NCBI GenBank assembly: GCA_002383105.1
Contig: DFXC01000169.1
Coordinates: 1 to 13,240 of the forward strand
Source: Hyphomicrobiaceae bacterium UBA4118
Lineage (GTDB): Bacteria > Pseudomonadota > Alphaproteobacteria > Rhizobiales > Methyloligellaceae
Length of the DNA stretch: 13,240 bases
Reading direction: 5' to 3'
The notes below the pieces were generated by a model. That model was not told the DNA's origin, made no database searches, and saw only the letters and a program-made list of their open reading frames with translations. The position numbers and the translations under genes are program-made. Positions 7,115 to 13,240 of the stretch are shown here, piece by piece (within the stretch, counting starts at the first letter, position 1; every line of letters begins with the position of its first letter).

Positions 7115-9280
7115 GTGACGGTGTCAGTCCTGCTGCCGCTCGCGCTGCCGGCGCCTTACGACTATCTCCTGCCCGAGGGGAGGCATGTGGAGCCCGGGCG
7201 ATTCGTCGTCGTGCCGCTCGGACCTGTCGAGTATCTCGGGGTCGTCTGGCCGCGCCCGGAGGACACCCCGCCGCCCAAGATCAAACGCGAGAAGCTGCGC
7301 GAGATCATCGAATTGGTCGACGACGTTCCGCCGCTGCCGCGCGTGTCTCTCGACTTCGCCGACTGGGTAGCGAGATACACGCTTTCCTCCCCCGGTATGG
7401 TGTTGCGCATGATGATGAGCTCCGGCCGCGCGTTCGCGCCACCGGCGCCGCGCTACGGGGTGAGGCTTGTTGGCGCCGCGCCGTCCCGCCTGACGCCGGC
7501 CAGAGCGCGCGTGCTGGACGCCGCCGGCAACGGCCTCATCTGGGTGAAGTCGAGCCTCGCCGAAGCTGCCGGCGTGAGCCCCGGGGTCATCGACGGACTG
7601 GTCGACTCCGGCACGCTCATCACCGAGCCCCTGCCCGACTGGCACGCCGCCCCTCTAGACCTCTCGCGCGAGCGCGCAAAGCTCAGCGAGGAGCAGGCGG
7701 AAGCGGCATCCGAGCTGCTGGCCAATACCAGCGACGGCTTCGTGGTAAGCCTGCTCGACGGCGTCACCGGCTCAGGCAAGACGGAGGTCTATTTCGAGGC
7801 GATCGCGGCGGCGCTGGCGCGCGGCAAGCAGGCGCTCGTGCTGATGCCGGAGATCGCGCTCACCGCGCAGTTCCTGGCCCGCTGCGAGGAACGCTTCGGC
7901 GCCGGACCCGCCGAGTGGCATTCCGGCGTTTCCGCTCCGATGCGCGGCCGGGTCTGGCGCGCCGTCGCCGAAAACAAGGCGAAGCTCGTGGTCGGCGCCC
8001 GCTCGGCGCTGTTCCTCCCCTTCCCCGATCTCGGCCTCATCGTCGTCGATGAGGAGCACGACCAGGGCTACAAGCAGGAGGAGCGCGTCGCCTATCAGGC
8101 GCGCGACATGGCGGTGCTGCGCGGCGCGCTTGGGCACTCCCCCGTGGTGCTGAGCTCGGCGACGCCCTCCATCGAGAGCCTGGTGAACGCGGACCAAGGC
8201 CGCTACCGGCACATCCGGCTTGCTGAGCGCTACCAGGCCGGGCTTCCCGATATCGCGGCAATAGACATGCGCACCGCGCCGCCCGAGCGCGGCCGCTGGC
8301 TCTCTCCGGTTCTGGTGGATGCGATTGCGGAGACGCTTCGGCGCGGAGAGCAAGCTCTCCTGTTTCTCAATCGCCGCGGCTACGCGCCGGTGACGCTCTG
8401 CCGGAATTGCGGTTTTCGCTTCGAATGCCCGAATTGCTCGGCCTGGCTCGTCGAGCACCGCTTCAGACACCGGCTCGAGTGTCATCATTGCGGGCGCTTC
8501 GCGGCTTTGCCGGAAATTTGCCCCAATTGTGGCGCCGAGGACTCGCTCGTCCCTTGCGGGCCCGGCATCGAGCGCATCGCCGAGGAGATCGCCGAGCGCT
8601 TTCCCGAGGCGCGCCGCGTGCTGCTGTCGAGCGACTTGACCCCGAGCATCAGCGATCTGCGCGGGACCTTGCGCGAGATCGAGGACCGCGAGGTGGATAT
8701 CGTCATCGGCACCCAGCTCGTGGCCAAGGGCCATCACTTTCCGGGGCTTGCGCTGGTCGGCGTGGTCGATGCCGATCTTGGGCTCGCGCAAGCCGACCCG
8801 CGTGCGGCCGAGCGCACCTTCCAGCTCATGCATCAGGTGACGGGGCGGGCGGGGCGCGAGGCGATTCCAGGGCGCGGCCTGATCCAGACCTATATGCCCG
8901 AGCATCCGGTCATCCAGGCGCTGGTGTCGGGCGACCGCGATGCCTTCCTTGCCCGCGAGATCGCCGCGCGGAAGGACGCGACCATGCCGCCTTTCGGACG
9001 GCTCGCCGCCTTGCTGGTGACTTCGAGCTCGCGCGAGGGCGCGGAAGGCTACGCGCGCGAGGTCGCGCGCTCAGCGCCGCAAGCCGCGAAGATCCAGGTT
9101 CTGGGGCCGGCAGAGGCGCCGCTTGCAGTGATCCGCGGCCGCCACCGCTACCGCCTCCTGGTCAAGGCCGCGCGCGAAGCCGACCTCCAGGCTTATCTGC
9201 GGTTATGGCTCAGCCAAGCCCCCAAGCCCAAAGGCGATGTGCGGCTCGTGGTGGATGTCGATCCGTATAGTTTTTTGTAG
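7115..9280 (+). CDS. priA: primosomal protein N', replication restart helicase PriA
   Basis: Superfamily 2 3'-to-5' DNA helicase that reloads the replisome at stalled forks, 721 residues. The N-terminal DNA-binding domain (about 1-110) includes the conserved PYDYLLPEG stretch. Helicase motifs follow: Walker A GVTGSGKTEVY (Lys222), DEEH at 312-315, and SSATPS. The zinc-binding insert has all eight cysteines (429, 432, 438, 441, 456, 459, 469, 472). After it come IGTQLVAKGHHFPG and the motif VI region HQVTGRAGRE. The GTG start is the first standard start in this frame after an in-frame TAA at 7034-7036, and GGAG (7102-7105) precedes it by nine bases. It is divergent from xerC and convergent with the MFS gene, with only 18 bases between their stops. 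Confidence 0.97.
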   Translation: MTVSVLLPLALPAPYDYLLPEGRHVEPGRFVVVPLGPVEYLGVVWPRPEDTPPPKIKREKLREIIELVDDVPPLPRVSLDFADWVARYTLSSPGMVLRMMMSSGRAFAPPAPRYGVRLVGAAPSRLTPARARVLDAAGNGLIWVKSSLAEAAGVSPGVIDGLVDSGTLITEPLPDWHAAPLDLSRERAKLSEEQAEAASELLANTSDGFVVSLLDGVTGSGKTEVYFEAIAAALARGKQALVLMPEIALTAQFLARCEERFGAGPAEWHSGVSAPMRGRVWRAVAENKAKLVVGARSALFLPFPDLGLIVVDEEHDQGYKQEERVAYQARDMAVLRGALGHSPVVLSSATPSIESLVNADQGRYRHIRLAERYQAGLPDIAAIDMRTAPPERGRWLSPVLVDAIAETLRRGEQALLFLNRRGYAPVTLCRNCGFRFECPNCSAWLVEHRFRHRLECHHCGRFAALPEICPNCGAEDSLVPCGPGIERIAEEIAERFPEARRVLLSSDLTPSISDLRGTLREIEDREVDIVIGTQLVAKGHHFPGLALVGVVDADLGLAQADPRAAERTFQLMHQVTGRAGREAIPGRGLIQTYMPEHPVIQALVSGDRDAFLAREIAARKDATMPPFGRLAALLVTSSSREGAEGYAREVARSAPQAAKIQVLGPAEAPLAVIRGRHRYRLLVKAAREADLQAYLRLWLSQAPKPKGDVRLVVDVDPYSFL

Positions 9281-9298
9281 TTGCGGCAACGAGTAGGT

Positions 9299-10549
9299 TC
9301 ACGTGCGGGCGCGTGGTCGGCGGCTCCTGAAATCGACGAAGATCGCCGCCAGCGCAAAGGCGGCGATGACCACGGCGAAGCTCTCATCGGCAATGACCGG
9401 AGTTTCCGCTGCGGCCAGAAAGCCGATGCCGATCACCGGCAACGACACCCCGGCATAGCAGAAGATGAGATAGGTCGAGACGATTTCGGCGCGGCGATCG
9501 TCAGGGGCGATCGAATTGACGAGCTGTAAGCTGCCGCGATAGCCGAGCGCGGCAGCGGCGCCGCCGAGGCCTGCGCCCGTGAGCAGGATCGGCAAAGAGG
9601 GAGCCTCGTTCGCGAGCACGAGAAGCGCGAGCGCCGGGATGAGCAGGACAAGCCCCCACAGCATGGCGGCGCGCGCATCGACCCACTGCGTCAGCGCCAG
9701 CACGAGCGTTGCGACGGCATAGAGCTCGAACACCACGGCGCCGCCGATCGCATGGCTTTCCACATGCAGGACCTGCTGCAACAGGCTGGGCGCCAGCGCC
9801 GAATAGAAGCCGAGCAGCGAGAAGGTGGCGAAAGCCGTTATGGCCGGCGCGAGGAAGGCCGGGACGATGGCGCGGGGCACACCAACCCGCGGCCGTAACG
9901 ACAGCTTCGACCACGCCCGCACCGGACGCTTCACCGTCTCCGGCAAATGCCAGGCGATTGCCGCGGCGACAATCCCAAGCAAGAGCAGCAGGAGAAACGG
10001 CAAAATAAGCGGCGCCGGCGCATATTCTGCGAGGATGCCGGCGACGAGCGGCCCGAGGCCGAGCCCGGCAAGTATTGCGCCGGCGCTCAAGCTCGCCGCG
10101 GCGCAGCGGCCCTCACAGAGCTCCGCCACCCAAGCGGTGCCGGCGCCCGCCGCGAGTGGAATGCCGAGTCCGCTCATGAGGCGCGCCAGGAAGAGCATCG
10201 GCAGGGAGTCGGCGAAGATGAACACCACCGTGGCGATCATGCTGAGCGCGACCGCGGCGAATATCGCCACGCGCCGGCCGGTCTCGTCAGACAACCGCCC
10301 GAGAAAGAAGGCGGTGGCGAGCGCACCGCCAAAATAGACGGCATAGATCAACGTGAGCGTGATTTGGGAGAAGTGGAGTTCGTCGCGATAGATGACATAA
10401 AGCGGCGTTGGCAGCGTGGCGCCCATGAACGTGAGCATGAGCACGGAGGCGGCGGCGAGGCTCGCTGCGTTGCCGCGAAGCTGGGGCCCCGCGGGCGTCT
10501 TGGCGCTCGACCCTTTGCGGGCTTCCACCTGTGTCTGAGCGAGCGCCAT
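9299..10549 (-). CDS. MFS transporter
   Basis: Inner-membrane major facilitator superfamily protein, 416 residues, with about twelve hydrophobic segments starting near residue 28 after a polar N-terminal tail. The family's motif A between helices 2 and 3 is visible as GRLSDETGRR (84-93). The central cytosolic loop is basic (LPETVKRPVRAWSKLSLRPR). The general shape fits the drug/metabolite efflux branches, but the substrate cannot be read from the sequence. The ATG at 10549 has no strong Shine-Dalgarno. The padR gene lies 141 bases upstream on the same strand, so the regulator may control it or be co-transcribed with it; that is inference. The 3' end converges with priA with an 18-base gap and no clear terminator. 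Confidence 0.9.
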   Translation of the reverse strand: MALAQTQVEARKGSSAKTPAGPQLRGNAASLAAASVLMLTFMGATLPTPLYVIYRDELHFSQITLTLIYAVYFGGALATAFFLGRLSDETGRRVAIFAAVALSMIATVVFIFADSLPMLFLARLMSGLGIPLAAGAGTAWVAELCEGRCAAASLSAGAILAGLGLGPLVAGILAEYAPAPLILPFLLLLLLGIVAAAIAWHLPETVKRPVRAWSKLSLRPRVGVPRAIVPAFLAPAITAFATFSLLGFYSALAPSLLQQVLHVESHAIGGAVVFELYAVATLVLALTQWVDARAAMLWGLVLLIPALALLVLANEAPSLPILLTGAGLGGAAAALGYRGSLQLVNSIAPDDRRAEIVSTYLIFCYAGVSLPVIGIGFLAAAETPVIADESFAVVIAAFALAAIFVDFRSRRPRART

Positions 10550-10670
10550 GGCGAGGCGGTAACGCGGGAGGCTGCGGTGAGGTTCACGGGGCCTTCCGCC
10601 GCAGGTCCAACGCTGATCGCCGTCCGCAAGCCGTGGTGTCGAAATCCGAGTTAATCGGGCTCCTGGAACA

Positions 10671-10685
10671 AGGGGCCCGACCCCT
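10671..10685 (-). terminator. small GC hairpin downstream of padR
   Basis: AGGGG (10671-10675) pairs with CCCCT (10681-10685) around a five-base loop, six bases after the padR stop. On - it is followed by TGTTCC, not a clear U-tract, so termination may be partial. The rest of the 10550-10690 gap shows no recognisable MFS promoter. Confidence 0.3.
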
Positions 10686-10690
10686 ATCGA

Positions 10691-11320
10691 TCAGGCGCCG
10701 CGGATGTCTTGCGCGGCGCGGGCGAGGATCTCGACGATGCGAGTTTCCGCGTCGCCCTCGGCGCCTTCGGCCTCGAGCCGCTTCAGCGTCGCGGCGCGGA
10801 GATTGTCGAGCGCGGCATCCACGAGTTGCGGCACGCCCTTCGCCTCGTTCTCATGCTTCTCCCAGGCGCGACGCCTGCGCGCGAGCTTCTTGCCGATGGC
10901 CGCGAGGCGATCGAGGATCATGTCGGCAACGTCGCGATTCTCTTCGAGATAGGCGCGTCCGTGCTCGGTGATGGTGTAGCGCTTCTTGGCCCCTTCGCTC
11001 TCGGCGGTAACGTAGCCCGCCTCTTCGAGGAAGGTGAGGGTCGGATAGATGACGCCCGGGCTCGGGCTGTAGGCGCCGCTCGTCTTCTCCTCGATCAGCT
11101 TGATCAGCTCATAGCCGTGACGCGGCTGCTCGGCGATCAGCGCCAGCGCCAACAGCTTCAGGTCGCCTTGGGCGAGCATACGGCCCACGCGGAACCAATC
11201 GCCGCCACCACCTTCAGGGTCCGGTCCCCAGCCGGGACCTCTGCCGCCGAACCGGCCGAAACGGCGGCCCGCCCAAAGTCCTCCGCCGCAGCGGTCTTCA
11301 GAATGTCTCAGTCCACGCAT
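10691..11320 (-). CDS. PadR-family regulator with Gly/Arg-rich N-terminal extension (YqjI-like)
   Basis: A 209-residue transcription regulator. The PadR winged-helix domain runs from about 49 to 125 and includes LKLLALALIAEQPRHGYELI and the hallmark SPSPGVIYPTLTFLEEAGYV. The C-terminal part is helical and basic or acidic in turns (LARRRRAWEKHENE), as in dimerising PadR proteins. Residues 1-47 form a low-complexity extension rich in Gly, Arg and Trp (GRRFGRFGGRGPGWG). E. coli YqjI, a nickel-responsive PadR protein, also carries an N-terminal extension, but its His-rich metal site is not copied here: only His6 and Cys11 stand out. The ATG at 11320 has a good Shine-Dalgarno, AAGGAG, nine bases upstream, which supports the long form over Met48. 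Paired boxes in its promoter suggest autoregulation. Confidence 0.92.
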   Translation of the reverse strand: MRGLRHSEDRCGGGLWAGRRFGRFGGRGPGWGPDPEGGGGDWFRVGRMLAQGDLKLLALALIAEQPRHGYELIKLIEEKTSGAYSPSPGVIYPTLTFLEEAGYVTAESEGAKKRYTITEHGRAYLEENRDVADMILDRLAAIGKKLARRRRAWEKHENEAKGVPQLVDAALDNLRAATLKRLEAEGAEGDAETRIVEILARAAQDIRGA

Positions 11321-11344
11321 GTGTCGATCTCCTTGAATTAGATA

Positions 11345-11383
11345 TATCGTAAGATAGTACGTCTACGAGGCTATCGCAAGATA
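11345..11383. promoter_or_regulatory. two TATC-N4-GATA boxes, likely PadR operator
   Basis: TATCGTAAGATA (11345-11356) and TATCGCAAGATA (11372-11383) are near-identical copies 27 bases apart, each with TATC/GATA dyad symmetry. With flanking bases they also form a larger inverted repeat: arms 11341-11357 and 11371-11387 match at 14 of 17 positions around a 13-base centre. The right box overlaps a perfect 12-bp palindrome, AAGATATATCTT (11378-11389). They lie just upstream of padR, so autoregulation is the likely role. Confidence 0.65.
11351..11379 (-). promoter_or_regulatory. predicted padR promoter
   Basis: On -, TTGCGA (11374-11379) as -35 and TATCTT (11351-11356) as -10 are separated by 17 bases, and each matches consensus at 4 of 6 positions. 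Each element falls inside one of the two TATC-N4-GATA boxes, so binding would block the promoter directly. Confidence 0.45.
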
Positions 11384-11425
11384 TATCTTATGTAGGAAGG
11401 CGCCACAGAGCCACCCTGGCGCAGC

Positions 11426-11501
11426 GTCATACCGCGAAAGCCGTTATCCAGCACAATAACTGTATGATTCTTATCTGGATTCCGGCTTTCGCCGGAATGA
11501 C
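11426..11501. repeat. REP/MITE-like inverted repeat, 76 bp
   Basis: The element begins GTCAT and ends ATGAC. A left arm (11426-11451, ending GCCGTTATCCAG) pairs imperfectly with a right arm (11475-11501, starting CTGGATTCCGG) around a 23-base AT-rich centre. The right arm reads on - as GTCATTCCGGCGAAAGCC, a core I recognise from dispersed intergenic repeats in many proteobacteria. It lies 33 bases beyond the stop of the DUF4231 gene and could act as a 3' stem-loop for its transcript. No transposase is nearby. Confidence 0.65.
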
Positions 11502-11534
11502 TGGAGTGGGGCAAACGGGGAGAAGCGAGTGGGC

Positions 11535-11993
11535 TTAGTCCCCCGCAGGCGTCTCGACCTTCTCCCGATGGGCGGTGATCCATTTGGAGTGCTCGGCCGA
11601 GGCCAGCGCGCCGACGCGCTCGGCGAGCACCCTATGCGCCTCCTCCGGCGTGAGCTTGGCGTATGATCCTGACTTCTCGTTGTAGTGATGCTGCTCGTTG
11701 CGCAAGCCCTCGCAGGTCGAGCGGTAGAGGATCCAGTTCTCCTGCCATTTGTTGACCTGCTGCAGCCCTTCGAGCAGCAGGATCACGCCGGCGGCGATGC
11801 CCACCGCCAAGGGCGAATATTCGGCGACAATGGGAATGATGACGGCGCAGACGATGATGGCGATCTTGGAGGCTTTGTAGGCGTGCTGGTTTGCTGTGGC
11901 CTTCCGGTCGTACCAGTCGATCTGGCCCTGAAGCCGCTCCCACAGCGGCGGCAGCTTAGGGGCCTCGGACTGCTCTTGTTTCTTCGGCGCCAT
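11535..11993 (-). CDS. two-helix membrane protein, DUF4231/SLATT-like
   Basis: A 152-residue protein with a charged, Pro-rich N-terminus, a first membrane helix at about 43-57, a short EYSP turn, and a second helix at about 61-75. A soluble helical tail follows. The tail carries the pattern I associate with DUF4231: Trp83, Trp87, Tyr90-Arg91, Glu95, Arg98, Glu100, Tyr111, then Arg126, Glu134 and Trp138 (ASAEHSKW). DUF4231 is, I believe, grouped with the SLATT membrane domains, which computational work linked to nucleotide-signal conflict systems as possible membrane effectors. No nucleotide cyclase, CD-NTase or nuclease partner is present here, so a defence role is not supported by context. 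A purine-rich Shine-Dalgarno (GGGAGGGAG) abuts the ATG region. It is divergent from atpH. Confidence 0.75.
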   Translation of the reverse strand: MAPKKQEQSEAPKLPPLWERLQGQIDWYDRKATANQHAYKASKIAIIVCAVIIPIVAEYSPLAVGIAAGVILLLEGLQQVNKWQENWILYRSTCEGLRNEQHHYNEKSGSYAKLTPEEAHRVLAERVGALASAEHSKWITAHREKVETPAGD

Positions 11994-12022
11994 CTCTCCC
12001 TCCCGCTCGCGCGTTTCCGCTG

Positions 12023-12051
12023 ACTACATCCGCAAGGCCGGGCCTGGCCAA
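12023..12051 (-). promoter_or_regulatory. possible promoter of the DUF4231 gene
   Basis: On -, TTGGCC (12046-12051) and TGTAGT (12023-12028) are separated by 17 bases; each matches consensus at 4 of 6 positions. The gene's ATG is 29 bases past the -10. It is a weak prediction from spacing and position only. Confidence 0.3.
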
Positions 12052-12116
12052 GCCCAATTCTTGGGGCAATTCCGCCCTTCCCAATATTGCACCCCCTCCC
12101 CCCATATGTTACAGGC

Positions 12117-12135
12117 TCCCCGGGCTTCCTGGGGA
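12117..12135. other. 8-bp hairpin in the atp upstream region
   Basis: TCCCCGGG (12117-12124) pairs with CCTGGGGA (12128-12135) around a CTT loop, with one G-T pair on the + strand transcript. No T-run follows on either strand, so it does not look like a terminator. It lies just before the predicted atp promoter. The rest of the 254-base gap has short C-rich and weak 4-5 bp hairpins only. Confidence 0.35.
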
Positions 12136-12158
12136 CCGTCTAGCAGGGGTTCAACCTG

Positions 12159-12187
12159 TTGACGTGGAAGCGCCAATCCCAGAATTT
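12159..12187 (+). promoter_or_regulatory. possible atp operon promoter
   Basis: TTGACG (12159-12164) matches the -35 consensus at 5 of 6 positions. Seventeen bases later GAATTT (12182-12187) is a poor -10. The resulting leader to the atpH GTG would be about 55 bases. The -35 is convincing; the -10 is not. Confidence 0.4.
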
Positions 12188-12247
12188 CTCGGGTCCGGGG
12201 ACGAGGCTGCTGGAAAAGCGCCCGTTCGGGAGGAAGAGGCGTTTTAG

Positions 12248-12808
12248 GTGGCAAGCGAGGCAGAGACCAGTTCCGGCGTTGCGGGCCGCTATGCCAACGC
12301 GCTCTTCGAGCTCGCCAAGGAGCAGAAGGCGCTGGAATCGGTCGCCGGCGATCTCAACCGGTTCAATGAGGCGCTCGACGCCTTCACCGACCTGAAGCGG
12401 CTGGTGAAGAGCCCCGTCTTTACCGCCGAGGAGCAGGGCCGCGCACTTGCCGCCATCCTCGATCAGCTCAAGATCGACGGGCTGACCAAGAACTTCCTCC
12501 TCCTCGTCGCCAAGAACCGCCGCCTATTCGCCACCCCCGACATGATCGGCGCCTTTCGCACCATGCTCGCCCGCGAGAGAGGCGAGACGAGCGCTTCCGT
12601 CACGGCGGCGGCGAAGCTAACCGAGGCGCAAGTATCCGCGCTCAAGCAGGCGCTGAAGGCAGCGCTCGGCCAAGAGGTGATGCTCGAAGAGAGGGTCGAT
12701 CCCGGCCTCTTGGGCGGCCTCGTGGTCAAGGTCGGCAGCCGCATGGTCGATACCTCGCTGCGCACTAAGCTCAATTCACTCAAAGTCGCCATGAAAGAGG
12801 TTGGCTAA
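12248..12808 (+). CDS. atpH: ATP synthase F1 subunit delta
   Basis: Peripheral-stalk subunit that joins F1 to the Fo b subunits, 186 residues, a normal length. The N-terminal helical domain begins [17 protein letters not shown], the family hallmark. The C-terminal part holds [23 protein letters not shown], the conserved delta signature, and ends with LRTKLNSLK. The GTG start is chosen because it yields the usual N-terminus and has AGAGG (12235-12239) eight bases upstream. It leads directly into atpA, overlapping by one base (TAATG). In alphaproteobacteria the F1 genes form an atpHAGDC operon, separate from the Fo genes; this fits. Confidence 0.97.
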   Translation: MASEAETSSGVAGRYANALFELAKEQKALESVAGDLNRFNEALDAFTDLKRLVKSPVFTAEEQGRALAAILDQLKIDGLTKNFLLLVAKNRRLFATPDMIGAFRTMLARERGETSASVTAAAKLTEAQVSALKQALKAALGQEVMLEERVDPGLLGGLVVKVGSRMVDTSLRTKLNSLKVAMKEVG

Positions 12809-13240
12809 TGGATATCAGGGCCGCTGAGATCTCCGCGATCCTCAAGGAGCAGATCAAGAATTTCGGCCAGGAAGCCGAGGTCGCCGAGATCGGCCAGGTG
12901 CTTTCGGTCGGCGACGGCATCGCCCGGGTCTACGGCCTCGACAAGTGCCAGGCCGGCGAGATGGTCGAGTTCGCCGACGGCACCCGCGGCATGGCGCTCA
13001 ACCTCGAAGTGGACAATGTCGGCATCGTGATTTTCGGCGACGACCGCCACATCAAGGAAGGCGACATCGTCAAGCGCACCGGCGCCATCGTCGAGGTGCC
13101 TGTCGGCAAGGGCTTGCTCGGCCGCGTCGTCGATGCTCTCGGCAACCCGATCGACGGCAAGGGCCCGATCGTCTCCGACCAGCGCAGCCGCGTCGAGGTC
13201 AAGGCGCCCGGCATCATTCCGCGCAAGTCGGTCCACGAGC
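12808..13240 (+). CDS. atpA: ATP synthase F1 subunit alpha, N-terminal part (cut by window end)
   Basis: The first 144 residues are present; the frame is open at the window edge. [16 protein letters not shown] is the conserved N-terminal helix, followed by the beta-barrel domain ([16 protein letters not shown], then [14 protein letters not shown]) and the start of the nucleotide-binding domain ([24 protein letters not shown]). The P-loop would come just after the cut. The ATG overlaps the atpH stop by one base, with AGAGG seven bases upstream inside atpH, so translation is probably coupled. Confidence 0.98.
   Translation, partial: MDIRAAEISAILKEQIKNFGQEAEVAEIGQVLSVGDGIARVYGLDKCQAGEMVEFADGTRGMALNLEVDNVGIVIFGDDRHIKEGDIVKRTGAIVEVPVGKGLLGRVVDALGNPIDGKGPIVSDQRSRVEVKAPGIIPRKSVHE

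Noticed and set aside
7772..8905. 377-codon open frame on - inside priA
   Set aside because: The opposite strand encodes intact PriA motifs including the zinc cysteines; the antisense product has no family features.
11371..11583. 70-codon open frame on - containing SHSGESRNPD
   Set aside because: This peptide is the usual false translation of REP-like repeats of the type at 11426-11501.

Overview
The window looks like chromosome from a GC-rich alphaproteobacterium, most likely of the Hyphomicrobiales (Rhizobiales). The reasons are the core genes and their order (lpdA, xerC, priA, then atpH-atpA), an atp operon that begins with the delta subunit, and a full-consensus CtrA-type site. This is inference from gene content; genus cannot be told from the sequence.

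Layout. Bases 1-177 hold the C-terminal end of a small hypothetical protein, followed by lpdA (dihydrolipoamide dehydrogenase) and a small Rieske ferredoxin, all on +. From 5801 down to 2025 on - lies a tight four-gene operon: TetR regulator, HlyD-type membrane fusion protein, ABC ATPase, ABC-2 permease. Each of its three junctions is a 4-base ATGA overlap. A perfect 14-bp palindrome sits between the likely -35 and -10 of its promoter, so the operon is probably a self-repressed efflux pump. xerC (-) and priA (+) are divergent, and their shared intergenic region carries a two-way TTAA-N7-TTAAC site.

After priA come an MFS transporter (-) and, upstream of it on the same strand, a PadR-family regulator with a Gly/Arg-rich N-terminal extension. 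The PadR promoter is covered by two TATC-N4-GATA boxes. A 76-bp REP-like inverted repeat follows, then a small two-helix membrane protein of the DUF4231/SLATT type (-). The last stretch is the start of the atp operon: atpH complete, atpA cut by the window edge.

How it fits together. LpdA serves 2-oxoglutarate dehydrogenase, XerC and PriA serve chromosome maintenance, and AtpH/AtpA serve ATP synthesis; these are core genes. The exporter operon, the PadR/MFS pair and the DUF4231 gene look like accessory blocks set among them. No CRISPR array, tRNA, rRNA, transposase or phage gene was seen. No stretch over 300 bases lacks a gene; the longest gaps are 11994-12247, 11321-11534 and 5802-5996. The most interesting signals are regulatory (CtrA-type box, TetR operator, PadR double operator), plus the DUF4231 protein. 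I did not find a clearly new multi-gene system.
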